64,000 nt of DNA from 2-12-FULL-35-15 sp036386835 (GTDB lineage: Bacteria > Bacteroidota > Bacteroidia > 2-12-FULL-35-15): positions 53,392-117,391 of the forward strand of contig DASVUX010000032.1 of the NCBI GenBank assembly GCA_036386835.1, given 5' to 3'. This document shows positions 7,090 to 16,350 of this stretch, piece by piece (position 1 is the stretch's first letter; each line of letters begins with the position of its first letter). The translations under genes and the position numbers were made by a program. A model generated the notes under the pieces. It made no database searches. It was not told where the DNA came from and saw only the letters and a program-made list of their open reading frames with translations.

Positions 7090-8979
7090 ATGGCCATGAA
7101 TCTTACAAAGTCTGCAACAGGCATTCTTTCCCTTTCTTCCCTACTTTTAATAAGCTCATGCGGGAATGGTGATTCCTCTGCCAGCAAGCCCGGTAGCGAT
7201 AGTCTTCAGAAAAAAGAAAATTTCAGCGAAGCCAAATACATCAGGATTGATGATGCAAAAGAGTTCCTTCCATCCTGGTCAAAGGAAAATGTGCTGATCT
7301 ATCATGAAACTACAGAACCTGATGACATGCACCCCTGTAACGGCAGCACTTTATCACGCCAGGAACGGATGCAGTACACACAGGTTTACCTGGTGGGAGT
7401 GGATTACCGGAGTTTAACCACAAGACCGATCGCGGTGAAAGCAATGCCCGTAGTTTCAGCAGACGGTCTCGAATACACTTATGACTTAAGGAGTGATATA
7501 ACCTTTGATGACGGATCACCTCTCACGGTGGAGGATGTGATCTTTACTTTTAAAGCGAATAAATGTCCGCTTACCAATAACCCGCATGCAAAGTCATACC
7601 TTGAGAATCTTGAAGATATCATCCCTGACAAAAACGATCCCCATAAATTTACCCTTAAGCTGAAACGCAAATACATCCAGAATATCGTATTTCTTTCAGA
7701 TTACCCGCTGATGCAGCGTTCCTTCTTCGACAAAGGGAATGTGATGTCAAAATATACTTTCCGCCAGTTCGATGATCCTGCTTTCAAGGCAGACCAGCAA
7801 AAGGATCTTGCGGCATGGGCTTCTGAATTCAACAACTCAAAATACGGGCGTGACCCCCGGTTCCTTAATGGTGCCGGACCGTATTATATGGAAAAATGGG
7901 ATGCTGGCCAGGGTATGACACTCGTGAAGAAGAAAAAGCACTGGAGCTTCAACTCACCGGGAATGTTTGAAGCGGCCTATCCAGATAAGATCATCTTCAA
8001 ACTCAACAAAGACCAGAATTCCCAGATCCTCGAATTCAAATCACAGGCCCTCGATGCTACTACTTCTATTTCCACAAAGACGCTGATGGAACTGCAAAAA
8101 GATGAGAATTTCAATGCAAATTACAATTCGCGCTTTACTGACACATATTATTACGGTTACATCGCCCTCAATCAAAAACCTGATGGTATAAAGCATAAAC
8201 CTTTCTTTACAGATAAAAATGTAAGACGTGCAATGGCAATGCTTACTCCTTTGGAAGAGATCAATAAAGTGGTGAATAAAGGAAAGAACAAACGGGTAAC
8301 CGGACCTGTATCACCTTTGAAACCGGAATACAACACCGACCTGAAACTTATTCCATTTGATATTGAAGGTGCTAAAAAATTACTGGATGCAGCAGGCTGG
8401 AAAGATACTGACGGGGATAATATCCGCGATAAAATGATCCAGGGCCAGAAAGTAAAGTTTGAATTCAACTTCACTTATTCCACCTCCGATGTTTCCTGGA
8501 AAGATATTGCACAGATGACATCAGAAGCAATGTATAAGGCAGGCATCAAGGCAAATATGGATCCGCAGGATTTCTCGATCCTTTTCGAGAATGCAAAGAA
8601 CCATACGTTTGATATGATCATGGCTTCCTGGGGCGGTACCTTTGCACCGGAAGATTATACACAGATCTGGCATACTTCGGCATGGGCTACAAAAGGCTCG
8701 AATTTTACCGGCTTTGGGAACGCTGAATCAGACGCCCTGATCGACTCCATCAAATATGAACTGGATGACGCCAAACGCATGCCAATGCTCCGCAGGTTCC
8801 AGCAGATCGTTTACGATGACCAGCCCTATATATTCATGTTCTCTTCACTGAGAAGAAATGTAATTCACAAACGTTTCGGCAACCAGGAAATGTATTTTGA
8901 GCGTCCGGGCAACTGGCTGCCCGACCTGAAGCTGCTTTCAAATGCAGGCGCTTCTGTGAAGCCTGTGGCAACTCACTAA
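7090..8979 (+). CDS. ABC transporter substrate-binding lipoprotein (SBP family 5)
   Basis: A 629-aa binding protein of the oligopeptide/nickel (DppA/OppA) family. It has a lipoprotein signal with lipobox LISSC, so the mature protein should be anchored by its cysteine. The core shows family features such as YDLRSDITFDDGSPLTVEDV, a VRRAMAML segment and the late LIDSIKYELD region. It is longer than E. coli DppA (about 535 aa). Two permease genes follow at once (39 bp, then a 1-nt overlap), forming an importer operon with no ATPase gene. An upstream TTG start at 7054 is less likely. The ligand is probably a peptide but cannot be told from sequence. Confidence 0.9.
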   Translation: MAMNLTKSATGILSLSSLLLISSCGNGDSSASKPGSDSLQKKENFSEAKYIRIDDAKEFLPSWSKENVLIYHETTEPDDMHPCNGSTLSRQERMQYTQVYLVGVDYRSLTTRPIAVKAMPVVSADGLEYTYDLRSDITFDDGSPLTVEDVIFTFKANKCPLTNNPHAKSYLENLEDIIPDKNDPHKFTLKLKRKYIQNIVFLSDYPLMQRSFFDKGNVMSKYTFRQFDDPAFKADQQKDLAAWASEFNNSKYGRDPRFLNGAGPYYMEKWDAGQGMTLVKKKKHWSFNSPGMFEAAYPDKIIFKLNKDQNSQILEFKSQALDATTSISTKTLMELQKDENFNANYNSRFTDTYYYGYIALNQKPDGIKHKPFFTDKNVRRAMAMLTPLEEINKVVNKGKNKRVTGPVSPLKPEYNTDLKLIPFDIEGAKKLLDAAGWKDTDGDNIRDKMIQGQKVKFEFNFTYSTSDVSWKDIAQMTSEAMYKAGIKANMDPQDFSILFENAKNHTFDMIMASWGGTFAPEDYTQIWHTSAWATKGSNFTGFGNAESDALIDSIKYELDDAKRMPMLRRFQQIVYDDQPYIFMFSSLRRNVIHKRFGNQEMYFERPGNWLPDLKLLSNAGASVKPVATH

Positions 8980-9018
8980 AACAGGCATGCTGATAACCTG
9001 TTGTGAAATCAAACAACA

Positions 9019-10491
9019 ATGCTTAAATACATTTTAAAAAGGATCATCATTTTTATTCCAACACTGATTGTGATCACCCTGCTCGGCTTTGTGATCAGCA
9101 TCAATGCTCCCGGTGATCCGATAGAACGGATGGTTACTTCAGCCTCTTCGGGCGGTGAGGTCGGGACACAATCCATCAGCCAGGCCGAAGATAAGATGTT
9201 CTGGAGGAAAAAGCTCGGACTTGATCTCCCTGTATTTTACTTTTCACTTACCTCGCTTTCACGCCCGGACACACTATATAAGATTTATGACAAATCGGAG
9301 AGAGAAGCGCTCGACAGGCTTATTTCCCAATATGGGAACTGGACAGAGATCAGTACCTATTCGGTTGAACTCAGGAACCTTTATTTAAATCTCCTGAATT
9401 TTAAACCTGACACAAATCAATTAAAGGGCTTCGATGCAAACAAAACCGCTGAAGATCTCAACCAGTTAAAATTCGAAGTACTGGCGCTCCGTTCCAGTCA
9501 CGAGCACATTATCATCGATTCAAAATTTGCTACTCTCAGGTCATTGCTTAGCGCCTACCCTTTCCTTAAAGATTACAAAGCACGGTTCGAAAAAGTGGTG
9601 GCTCTGTATCAGACGGTGCGCTCAAATCAAAGCGGTTGGAAAAACTACATTCCGCGGATAGCTTTCTATAAAACCCATAACCAATATCACCGCTGGCTGT
9701 TTGGTGACGGGGAATTTTCGAAAGGACTTATCCGGTTTGATTTTGGGACCTCCTATACCACCAAGCAACCCATTTCAGAAGTGATTGGTTCCAAGATCGG
9801 CTGGTCCATGTTCTTTGCGATGCTGTCAGTCATCCTTGCCTATCTTGTTAGTATCCCGATCGGGGTAAAAGCTGCTGCAGTCCGCGGATCACGATTCGAT
9901 AAAACGTCCTCGGTGATCCTATTCATGCTTTACTCAATGCCTTCCTTCTGGCTTGCCACATTATTATTGATGACCTTCGCGAATACCGATGTCCTGCAAT
10001 GGTTCCCGGCATCAGGTGTAAAACCTGCAGCAGGCTATCCCGATGCAGCAGGATTAATTGAAAAAATAAAGCTGTCGCTTCCCTACCTGGTACTCCCTGC
10101 AATCTGTTACACTTACAGCTCGTTCGCTTTCCTTTCACGCACCATGCGTGTATCAATGATCGAAACGATCGGCCAGGATTACATCCGTACTGCCAGGGCA
10201 AAAGGCTTGCCTGAAAATAAAGTGATCTGGAAACATGCCTTCCGCAATTCCTTATTGCCAATCATCACTGTATTCGCAAATATCTTCCCTGCCGCTATCG
10301 GAGGCTCGGTGATCATCGAAAGTATCTTTACAATTCCAGGCATGGGCTATGAAACATTCCTGAGCATCCAGAGCAACAATTATCCGATGATCATTGCAGT
10401 GTTTACAATTACAGGATTCCTGACACTTCTCGGATACCTGGTTTCTGACATCTTATATGCTGTAGCTGATCCCCGGATCTCTTATAAATAA
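9019..10491 (+). CDS. ABC transporter permease, DppB type, with large periplasmic insertion
   Basis: An inner-membrane permease of 490 aa; usual DppB/OppB proteins have about 310-340. TM1 is at about 8-28. Beyond it, residues 80-225 form a hydrophilic, charged segment with no counterpart in typical relatives, before the normal core resumes at RFDFGTSY. The remaining TM helices and the cytoplasmic EAA loop that contacts the ATPase (RTARAKGLPENKVIWKHAF) are intact. Its stop overlaps the next start by one base. The insertion should lie outside the membrane between TM1 and TM2, where the binding protein docks. Confidence 0.9.
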   Translation: MLKYILKRIIIFIPTLIVITLLGFVISINAPGDPIERMVTSASSGGEVGTQSISQAEDKMFWRKKLGLDLPVFYFSLTSLSRPDTLYKIYDKSEREALDRLISQYGNWTEISTYSVELRNLYLNLLNFKPDTNQLKGFDANKTAEDLNQLKFEVLALRSSHEHIIIDSKFATLRSLLSAYPFLKDYKARFEKVVALYQTVRSNQSGWKNYIPRIAFYKTHNQYHRWLFGDGEFSKGLIRFDFGTSYTTKQPISEVIGSKIGWSMFFAMLSVILAYLVSIPIGVKAAAVRGSRFDKTSSVILFMLYSMPSFWLATLLLMTFANTDVLQWFPASGVKPAAGYPDAAGLIEKIKLSLPYLVLPAICYTYSSFAFLSRTMRVSMIETIGQDYIRTARAKGLPENKVIWKHAFRNSLLPIITVFANIFPAAIGGSVIIESIFTIPGMGYETFLSIQSNNYPMIIAVFTITGFLTLLGYLVSDILYAVADPRISYK

Positions 10492-11849
10492 TGAACGGAG
10501 CCGCGCACACACCTTTACAAGTCCAAAAGCCGCTGAATACCTTCAGCTTCAGGAAGTATGCGTGGGCACAATTCCGAAAAAACAAACCTGCATTCTTTTC
10601 TTACAGGCTGCTGATCATTCTTACTGTCATTGCGCTGCTTGCCCCTTTCATCGCAACAGATCAGCCGCTCTACTGCAAATACAAAGGTGTGAGTATGTTT
10701 CCTGCCTTTTCATTTTCTAATAATTGCGAGATACTAAATCCGGAAACCGGCTCCGTTGAAAACATCCAGTATGATATCAGCGACTGGAAAAGAATGCCCG
10801 CAGAAACCGTGATCTTCGCCCCCGTCCCTTATTCCCCGAACAAAACTGATTACGACAATACCGGTTACATCGGCCCTTCTGAAAAGCAATATTTCACCAA
10901 TGCTGCCGGTGAACAGGTTGAAATGCCTGTCCGCTTCAGGCATTTCCTGGGTACGAACAAAGGCGGTGAAGATGTGCTGTCCGGACTTATTAACGGAACA
11001 CGCGTTTCACTTACCATCGGAATCCTTTCCATGGGAATTGCTTCAGTCATCGGACTAGTGCTCGGGGCCATGGCAGGATATTTCGGGGATAAAAAACTGC
11101 AGACTACCCGCGGTGCATTCTGGACTTTTCTTCTCGGGGTGGTTTTCGCGTGGTATTACGGGTTCACTGTGAGGTCATATTCAATTGCTGATGGATTCGC
11201 AACCTCCAGCCTGGCGATGCTTGGACAATTATTATTAAGCGTGTTCATTTTCTGTTTTGTATTATTCCTCTTTGCATTACTGGGAAAGATCACCGGGAAA
11301 TTCCCGGGATTAAATAAAAATGTTTTCATTCCCGTGGATTCTATAATCTCACGCTGCATCGAGATCCTCATGTCCATGCCCCTGCTGATCCTGATTATTT
11401 CCGTAGCTGCAATTGCCAAGGAAAAATCCATCATAAATATTATGGTGATCATCGGGCTTACAGGGTGGACACCTATTGCAAGACTGACACGTGCGGAGTT
11501 TCTCCGGGTTTCAAACCTGGAATACATCCAGGCAGCAAAATCGATGGGATTTAAAGAGTTCAGGATCATTTTTATACATGCCCTTCCGAATGCCATTGCC
11601 CCCGCTTTGGTTGCCATAGCATTCGGTGTTGCTTCTGCAATACTTATTGAATCCTCCTTGTCTTTTTTAGGAGTTGGTGTGCCTCCCGGTACGGTCACCT
11701 GGGGTTCTCTTCTTAATGCAGGCCGTGAACAGTTCAGCGCATGGTGGCTGGTTGTTTTCCCGGGCTTTGCAATATTTATAACCGTTACGATCTACAACCT
11801 TCTTGGTGAAGGATTAAGAGACGCCCTCGACCCAAGGTTAAAAAAATAA
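10491..11849 (+). CDS. ABC transporter permease, DppC type, with two insertions
   Basis: A 452-aa permease; typical DppC/OppC proteins have about 300. Residues 57-150 form an enlarged first periplasmic segment before the conserved FLGTNKGGEDVLSGLINGTR. Residues 201-280 add two extra hydrophobic helices (about 209-225 and 243-265) between the usual TM2 and TM3. The EAA loop (QAAKSMGFKEFRIIFIHAL) and the ending LDPRLKK are normal. It is translationally coupled to the DppB-type gene (ATGA-type overlap at 10491). No ATPase genes follow; the next gene is Mpl-like after 131 bp, so the ATPases must be elsewhere. Confidence 0.9.
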   Translation: MNGAAHTPLQVQKPLNTFSFRKYAWAQFRKNKPAFFSYRLLIILTVIALLAPFIATDQPLYCKYKGVSMFPAFSFSNNCEILNPETGSVENIQYDISDWKRMPAETVIFAPVPYSPNKTDYDNTGYIGPSEKQYFTNAAGEQVEMPVRFRHFLGTNKGGEDVLSGLINGTRVSLTIGILSMGIASVIGLVLGAMAGYFGDKKLQTTRGAFWTFLLGVVFAWYYGFTVRSYSIADGFATSSLAMLGQLLLSVFIFCFVLFLFALLGKITGKFPGLNKNVFIPVDSIISRCIEILMSMPLLILIISVAAIAKEKSIINIMVIIGLTGWTPIARLTRAEFLRVSNLEYIQAAKSMGFKEFRIIFIHALPNAIAPALVAIAFGVASAILIESSLSFLGVGVPPGTVTWGSLLNAGREQFSAWWLVVFPGFAIFITVTIYNLLGEGLRDALDPRLKK

Positions 11850-11980
11850 TATTTTTTTCACGCCACCTGATCTGCTGAAGGCTGCTTCTCAATTAACGCA
11901 CCTCTGTTTAAAACTTCCGTGACGGACAAGAGCATGCTCCAACTTAATCAATAATTTTAAGCCTAACAATTCACATCCAG

Positions 11981-13342
11981 ATGAACGTACATTTAATAGC
12001 TATAGGCGGAAGTGCAATGCACAATATGGCAATTGCCATGCACACCAAAGGGTATAAGGTAACCGGATCCGATGACGAGATCTTTGAGCCGTCCAAAACA
12101 AGACTGGCTAAACTGGGCCTGTTACCCGCAAAAGAAGGCTGGGATGTGAACAATATTCATCGGGGGCTAGACGCTATCATATTAGGGATGCATGCACGGG
12201 CAGATAATCCTGAGCTGTTGAAAGCACAGGAACTCGGCCTCAAAATATATTCTTATCCTGAATACATCTATGAGCAAACAAAAGATAAAACCCGGATCGT
12301 TGTAGGCGGCAGTCATGGAAAAACCACCATCACAGCAATGATCCTGCATGTTTTGCATCACCATAAAATTGATTGTGATTATATGGTTGGCGCACAGCTT
12401 GCAGGTTTCGACACCATGGTAAAACTTACAGCAGAAGCCCGTATCGCGGTAATTGAAGGAGATGAATACTTGTCTTCACCGATTGACAGGCGACCTAAAT
12501 TCCACCTGTACAAACCGAATGTGGCCATCCTTAGCGGTATTGCATGGGATCATATTAACGTTTTTCCAACCTTCGACAATTACATTGAACAATTCCGGAT
12601 CTTCGTTGACCTGATTGAAAAAAATGGAAGTCTTGTATATTGCGAGCTTGACGAAGAGGTTAAAAAAGTCAGTGAGAATGCAAGGCCTGATATTAAGAAA
12701 TTTCCTTACGCCATCCCTCCTCATGTTATCGAAAACGGGATCACCTCGCTAAAGGGAATTGATGGCGGCACCTGCCAGCTGGAGATATTCGGGGACCACA
12801 ACCTGATGAATATGAATGGGGCCAGGATTGTCTGCAACCAGGTCGGCATAGATGATAAAAAGTTCTACGAAGCAATACGAAGCTTTACCGGTGCATCAAA
12901 ACGGCTTGAACTGGTAAAGCGTAATTCAACAACTGCAGTATATAAAGATTTTGCACATTCCCCTTCTAAATTGAAAGCGACTACACAGGCTGTGAAAAAA
13001 CAGTTTCCCGACCGTAAGCTGATCGCGTGCATGGAATTGCATACATTCAGCAGCCTGAACGAAGACTTTCTTAAACAATATGAAGGCTCTATGTCACTCG
13101 CAGATGAAGCAATAGTATATTTTAACCCGCATACCATTGCCCATAAAAAACTTAAACCCATTACCGAAGAGCAGGTCAGGTCTGCCTTTGGAGGGAATAA
13201 TATTACAGTCTGCACCGACTCGCAGAAGCTGCTTGCCTCCCTTGAGAAGACTGATTTTAAAGGAAAAAATCTGCTGATGATGAGTTCAGGCAATTTTGAC
13301 GGAATTGATTTTAAAGAACTTGGGCAAAGCATAGCCGGCTAA
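11981..13342 (+). CDS. mpl: Mur ligase, probable UDP-MurNAc:tripeptide ligase (Mpl-like)
   Basis: A 453-aa cytoplasmic Mur ligase with an N-terminal nucleotide-binding domain (HLIAIGGSAMHNMA), the ATP loop GGSHGKTT (109-116) and the central EGDEYLSSP and GIAWDHINVFP segments. A standalone gene with the SAMHNMA start and no cell-division cluster nearby suggests Mpl, which reuses murein tripeptide during peptidoglycan recycling, rather than MurC. MurC cannot be ruled out without a tree. The 131 bp before it hold no clear promoter. Confidence 0.8.
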   Translation: MNVHLIAIGGSAMHNMAIAMHTKGYKVTGSDDEIFEPSKTRLAKLGLLPAKEGWDVNNIHRGLDAIILGMHARADNPELLKAQELGLKIYSYPEYIYEQTKDKTRIVVGGSHGKTTITAMILHVLHHHKIDCDYMVGAQLAGFDTMVKLTAEARIAVIEGDEYLSSPIDRRPKFHLYKPNVAILSGIAWDHINVFPTFDNYIEQFRIFVDLIEKNGSLVYCELDEEVKKVSENARPDIKKFPYAIPPHVIENGITSLKGIDGGTCQLEIFGDHNLMNMNGARIVCNQVGIDDKKFYEAIRSFTGASKRLELVKRNSTTAVYKDFAHSPSKLKATTQAVKKQFPDRKLIACMELHTFSSLNEDFLKQYEGSMSLADEAIVYFNPHTIAHKKLKPITEEQVRSAFGGNNITVCTDSQKLLASLEKTDFKGKNLLMMSSGNFDGIDFKELGQSIAG

Positions 13343-13395
13343 TGAAATGCGGCTTTCATTTTTACGGTCTTAACGATTTTTTTCTACTTCCCGGC

Positions 13396-13418
13396 CCTCA
13401 AAAAGCACTTTTTTGAGG
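13396..13418 (+). terminator. Weak hairpin after the Mur ligase gene
   Basis: CCTCAAAAA (13396-13404) pairs with TTTTTGAGG across a short loop. It lies 54 bp after the Mpl-like stop, but no T tract follows the stem, so termination is only possible. Confidence 0.35.
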
Positions 13419-13510
13419 ATTGTTTTCCCCATCCGGGCTAACACACCCCTGTTAATAAAGGCCTCCGTGAATGGCATACTTTATGGCTTGTCAACCATAA
13501 ATAAATCGTC

Positions 13511-14419
13511 ATGGAAATCTTCAACATTAAAAAAATATTAGTTCCGGTTGACTTTTCAGAAACATCCCTGAAAGCATTAGATCATGCAGTAGCAATAGCA
13601 AAGCTGAACGAAGCTGATATCACATTGATTAATGTTGTTGAAAACACTTATTCCTACGCGCCTTCCACAGATTATACAGCCCTTACGTTCAGCAACCTGG
13701 AAAGCTTCGAGAAATCTGTAGTCAAACAGTCTAAAGAGCACCTCCTGAAGCTGACACAACGCATAAAGAAAAAGGACGGGGTAAATATCCTTGGGATCGT
13801 ATCAACGGGCCCTGTTAAAGATGAGATCCTTGACGCAGCCGAAAGCATGAAGGCCGACCTGATAATTATGGGAACCCATGGAGTACGCGGATTCAAAGAG
13901 TTCATCACTGGAAGCAACACTTTCCGTGTGGTTAACGAAGCCAAATGCCCTGTATTATCCATCCGTAAGAAAGCGGAAACCCCGGGATTTAAGAAAATCC
14001 TGCTGCCGTTCCGTGACAAGCCTCATTCAAGGGAAAAGGTTGATTATGCAATTCGCATGGCGGAGCTGTTTGGTGCCAAGATCCTTGTATTGGGTATTGA
14101 TACGGATGATGATGAAGCGCAATTTAAAAAGATAGAGCTGGAGGCAGCGCAGATCAAAAGAATAGTTGAAAAGCACGGCATCCAGTGTAGTGTTAAAGTA
14201 AAGTCCTCCCCTTACCTGGCGGAAAAGATTTTAAAATATGCTAAAAAGAAACATGCTGATCTTGTCGTGATCATGTCAGATCTTGATAAAGTCCAGATCT
14301 CGGAATTTTTCATGGGGCCGTTTGCTCAGCAAATGGTAAATCATTCACCGATCCCAGTGCTGAGTATTCGTCCTGCCTTTAACCCGGACATGGTAGATCT
14401 TCACGGATATGGCTGGTAA
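13511..14419 (+). CDS. Tandem-domain universal stress protein
   Basis: A 302-aa protein with two UspA-like domains. Domain 1 (about 5-155) starts KKILVPVDFSETS and ends GSNTFRVVNEAKCPVLSI, with the ATP-binding-type MGTHG. Domain 2 (about 160-295) starts KKILLPFRDKP and ends with a degenerate FMGPFAQQMVNHSPIPVL, so only the first domain keeps a clear G-2x-G-9x-G(S/T)-like nucleotide signature. Cytoplasmic; the role in stress is inferred from the family only. Confidence 0.9.
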   Translation: MEIFNIKKILVPVDFSETSLKALDHAVAIAKLNEADITLINVVENTYSYAPSTDYTALTFSNLESFEKSVVKQSKEHLLKLTQRIKKKDGVNILGIVSTGPVKDEILDAAESMKADLIIMGTHGVRGFKEFITGSNTFRVVNEAKCPVLSIRKKAETPGFKKILLPFRDKPHSREKVDYAIRMAELFGAKILVLGIDTDDDEAQFKKIELEAAQIKRIVEKHGIQCSVKVKSSPYLAEKILKYAKKKHADLVVIMSDLDKVQISEFFMGPFAQQMVNHSPIPVLSIRPAFNPDMVDLHGYGW

Positions 14420-14494
14420 AATATTTTTTTGAACCTTTTGGCTATAGAAAATGCCTTCCTAACGAAAGAGGATAATATAAAGCTAAAGAGAAAT

Positions 14495-14502
14495 TACATT
14501 TG
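14495..14502 (+). promoter_or_regulatory. Bacteroidota -7 box TACATTTG
   Basis: TACATTTG matches TAnnTTTG, 49 bp before the ATG at 14552. It favours that start and rules out an upstream TTG at 14429, which lies before the box. Confidence 0.5.
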
Positions 14503-14551
14503 CTTCATCAAACAAAAACAAAACAATATAAACCCTAAAAACTATACTCAC

Positions 14552-14815
14552 ATGTTCCAATTTTTCAAAGAAGAAATCGTAGAAGAGATCATCAAATGTG
14601 ACGATCCTAAATCAGTAGAATCATTCATCAACAATGAGATCACTGATCTGAAAAAGAAAGGTTATATCAATCACCTTATCATGCGTTTCATCCAGAAGCT
14701 GGACATGAAACTTATCACTTTCACACCAAGTGAATCAGCAATGGACAAAATCGAGAACATCCGTTTTGCACGTCAGATCCTGCTGAACAAAATATTAAAA
14801 GGCGTTGACGCATAG
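14552..14815 (+). CDS. Hypothetical 87-aa helical protein
   Basis: A small, probably all-helical, soluble protein beginning MFQFFKEEIVEEIIKC, with no signal peptide or membrane segment. No family was recognised. Charged heptad-like stretches could support dimerisation. It has its own -7 box and is closed by the hairpin at 14849-14876, so it is a single-gene unit. The start at 14552 was chosen because the 41 codons upstream are A/T-rich, lack protein-like composition and contain the promoter box. Confidence 0.7.
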   Translation: MFQFFKEEIVEEIIKCDDPKSVESFINNEITDLKKKGYINHLIMRFIQKLDMKLITFTPSESAMDKIENIRFARQILLNKILKGVDA

Positions 14816-14848
14816 TCGTTTCTGCTTATGTTTTTGGGTAAAAAAAAT

Positions 14849-14876
14849 AGTCCGTCAGTATGTGTACTGACGGACT
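14849..14876. terminator. Bidirectional terminator between convergent genes
   Basis: A perfect 12-bp stem (14849-14860 with 14865-14876, loop TGTG) is flanked by an A run on the left and T-rich sequence on the right. It can end both the 87-aa gene (plus) and the TPR-SpoIIE gene (minus). Confidence 0.85.
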
Positions 14877-14895
14877 TTATAAATTCTTTAATTGA

Positions 14896-16350
14896 TTACA
14901 GCCTGAATCCGATTACCGTTACATCATCTATCTGCTCACTATCTTTTTTCCATTCGCAAAAACTTTTATTTAAAACATTTTCCTGCTCTTTCATAGGCAG
15001 GGAGGAAATTGCTGTCAGCTGTTCTTCAAAACGCTTATACATATATTTCTTGCCCTGGGGACCACCGAACTGATCTGCAAAGCCATCAGTAAATAAATAG
15101 AAAACCATCCCTTCCCGGTATTCGATCTGGTGGGCTGCAAAAGGCTTCCGCCCTTCATATTTACCCACCGGCTGTTTATCCGGACGTACTTTCCTCATTT
15201 CGGACCCGATACAATACCATAAAGGATTGTAAGCACCGCTCCACTTAATTTCTTTCGTAGCCTTATTAAAGGAAAGCAGGGAAATATCCATTCCGTCCTG
15301 TACATCAGAGTTGCTTTTCGCGAACGTTTCAATTACAAAGTCGGTCACTTTGTCAAGGATCTTTCCTGTATCTTTTATACCTAGCTCCTTTACAGCCCTG
15401 TTCAGTGCATTTGAACATACCACGCTCACCATTGCCCCGGGCACTCCGTGGCCTGTACAATCTGCAGCCGCGATAAAAAGTATATCATCTTTTTCCTCCA
15501 TCCAGTAAAAATCGCCTGCTACAATATCTTTAGGCCGGTAAAACACAAAACTTTCGGGCAGGTGCTTCCGGATCAGCTCCATGGGAGGCAGAATCGCTTC
15601 CTGCAAACGCTTCGAATAATTTATTGAATCTATGATCTCACGCTGTTTTTCTTCAATCGCATGGTTCTTCTGATCCACAAGAATTTTTTGTTTCTCGATA
15701 ACTTCTTTCTGCTTTCTTGTGATCTTTAATGAACGGAAGATGACAATCGCTATAGAGGCGACACCGACAGCAATTGCAACAAACAGTATGAGGAACAACC
15801 GCTGCTTCTTACTTTCTTCTTCACTTTTTTCAAGGCGGGCTTTCTGAAGCTGGATCTCTTTTTCTTTTTCAGTAGTCTCATACTTGGTTGCCATTTCCGT
15901 CATCTGCTTGCTTCGCTCTTCATTGAAAAGCGTATCCTTCAGGAGTGCAAATGATCTGAGCGATTGATAAGCATTCTTAAAATCATTATTGCGTTCATAC
16001 GTAACGGCCAGCTCTTCATAAACATTGGATTGAATTTTCTTCACCCCGATCTTTTTCGAAAGCTCCAGGCCTTTTGCAAAGAACCTGATGGCTTCAGCAA
16101 AATCCCCCTTCTCCCGGTAAAGCGATCCGATATTCTGAAAAGAGTTGGCCATGCCATACTGGTCGCCTATCTGCTCTTCTATTGCTAAAGCCCCGGTATA
16201 GCTCTGCATTGCCTTATCAAGTTCCTTTTGGTTCACATAAATATTTCCAAGATTATTATAAACGTATGCAATCCCCATAAGGTCATTCGTTTCCTTTTTT
16301 ATCCGCAATGATATTTCATAATTCTCCACTGCTTTTTTAAAGTCTTTCAA
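14896..16350 (-). CDS. 3' part of a frameshifted TPR-SpoIIE phosphatase
   Basis: A 484-aa reading frame starting at a TTG. It holds the later TPR units (about 1-110), one transmembrane helix (about 170-190), a coiled-coil linker and a C-terminal PP2C-type SpoIIE serine phosphatase domain (about 245-484). The metal-binding residues are visible: VAGDFYWME, AAADCTGHGVPGAM and DGFADQFGG. It has no signal peptide of its own and begins inside a TPR. Together with 16347-16868 it matches the neighbouring intact paralogue in layout. Inserting one G after GGCGTA near 16361 would fuse both frames as VAYERLKDFKKA, so this is one gene broken by a one-base deletion or a sequencing error. The TTG start is unlikely to be real. 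Confidence 0.8.
   Translation of the reverse strand: MKDFKKAVENYEISLRIKKETNDLMGIAYVYNNLGNIYVNQKELDKAMQSYTGALAIEEQIGDQYGMANSFQNIGSLYREKGDFAEAIRFFAKGLELSKKIGVKKIQSNVYEELAVTYERNNDFKNAYQSLRSFALLKDTLFNEERSKQMTEMATKYETTEKEKEIQLQKARLEKSEEESKKQRLFLILFVAIAVGVASIAIVIFRSLKITRKQKEVIEKQKILVDQKNHAIEEKQREIIDSINYSKRLQEAILPPMELIRKHLPESFVFYRPKDIVAGDFYWMEEKDDILFIAAADCTGHGVPGAMVSVVCSNALNRAVKELGIKDTGKILDKVTDFVIETFAKSNSDVQDGMDISLLSFNKATKEIKWSGAYNPLWYCIGSEMRKVRPDKQPVGKYEGRKPFAAHQIEYREGMVFYLFTDGFADQFGGPQGKKYMYKRFEEQLTAISSLPMKEQENVLNKSFCEWKKDSEQIDDVTVIGFRL

Noticed and set aside
16347..16350. Overlap of TGA stop and TTG start as programmed reinitiation
   Set aside because: The break falls in the middle of a TPR helix and one added base restores the paralogue's layout, so a frameshift explains it better. 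The similar GTG/TGA overlap at 42149-42152 has the same explanation.
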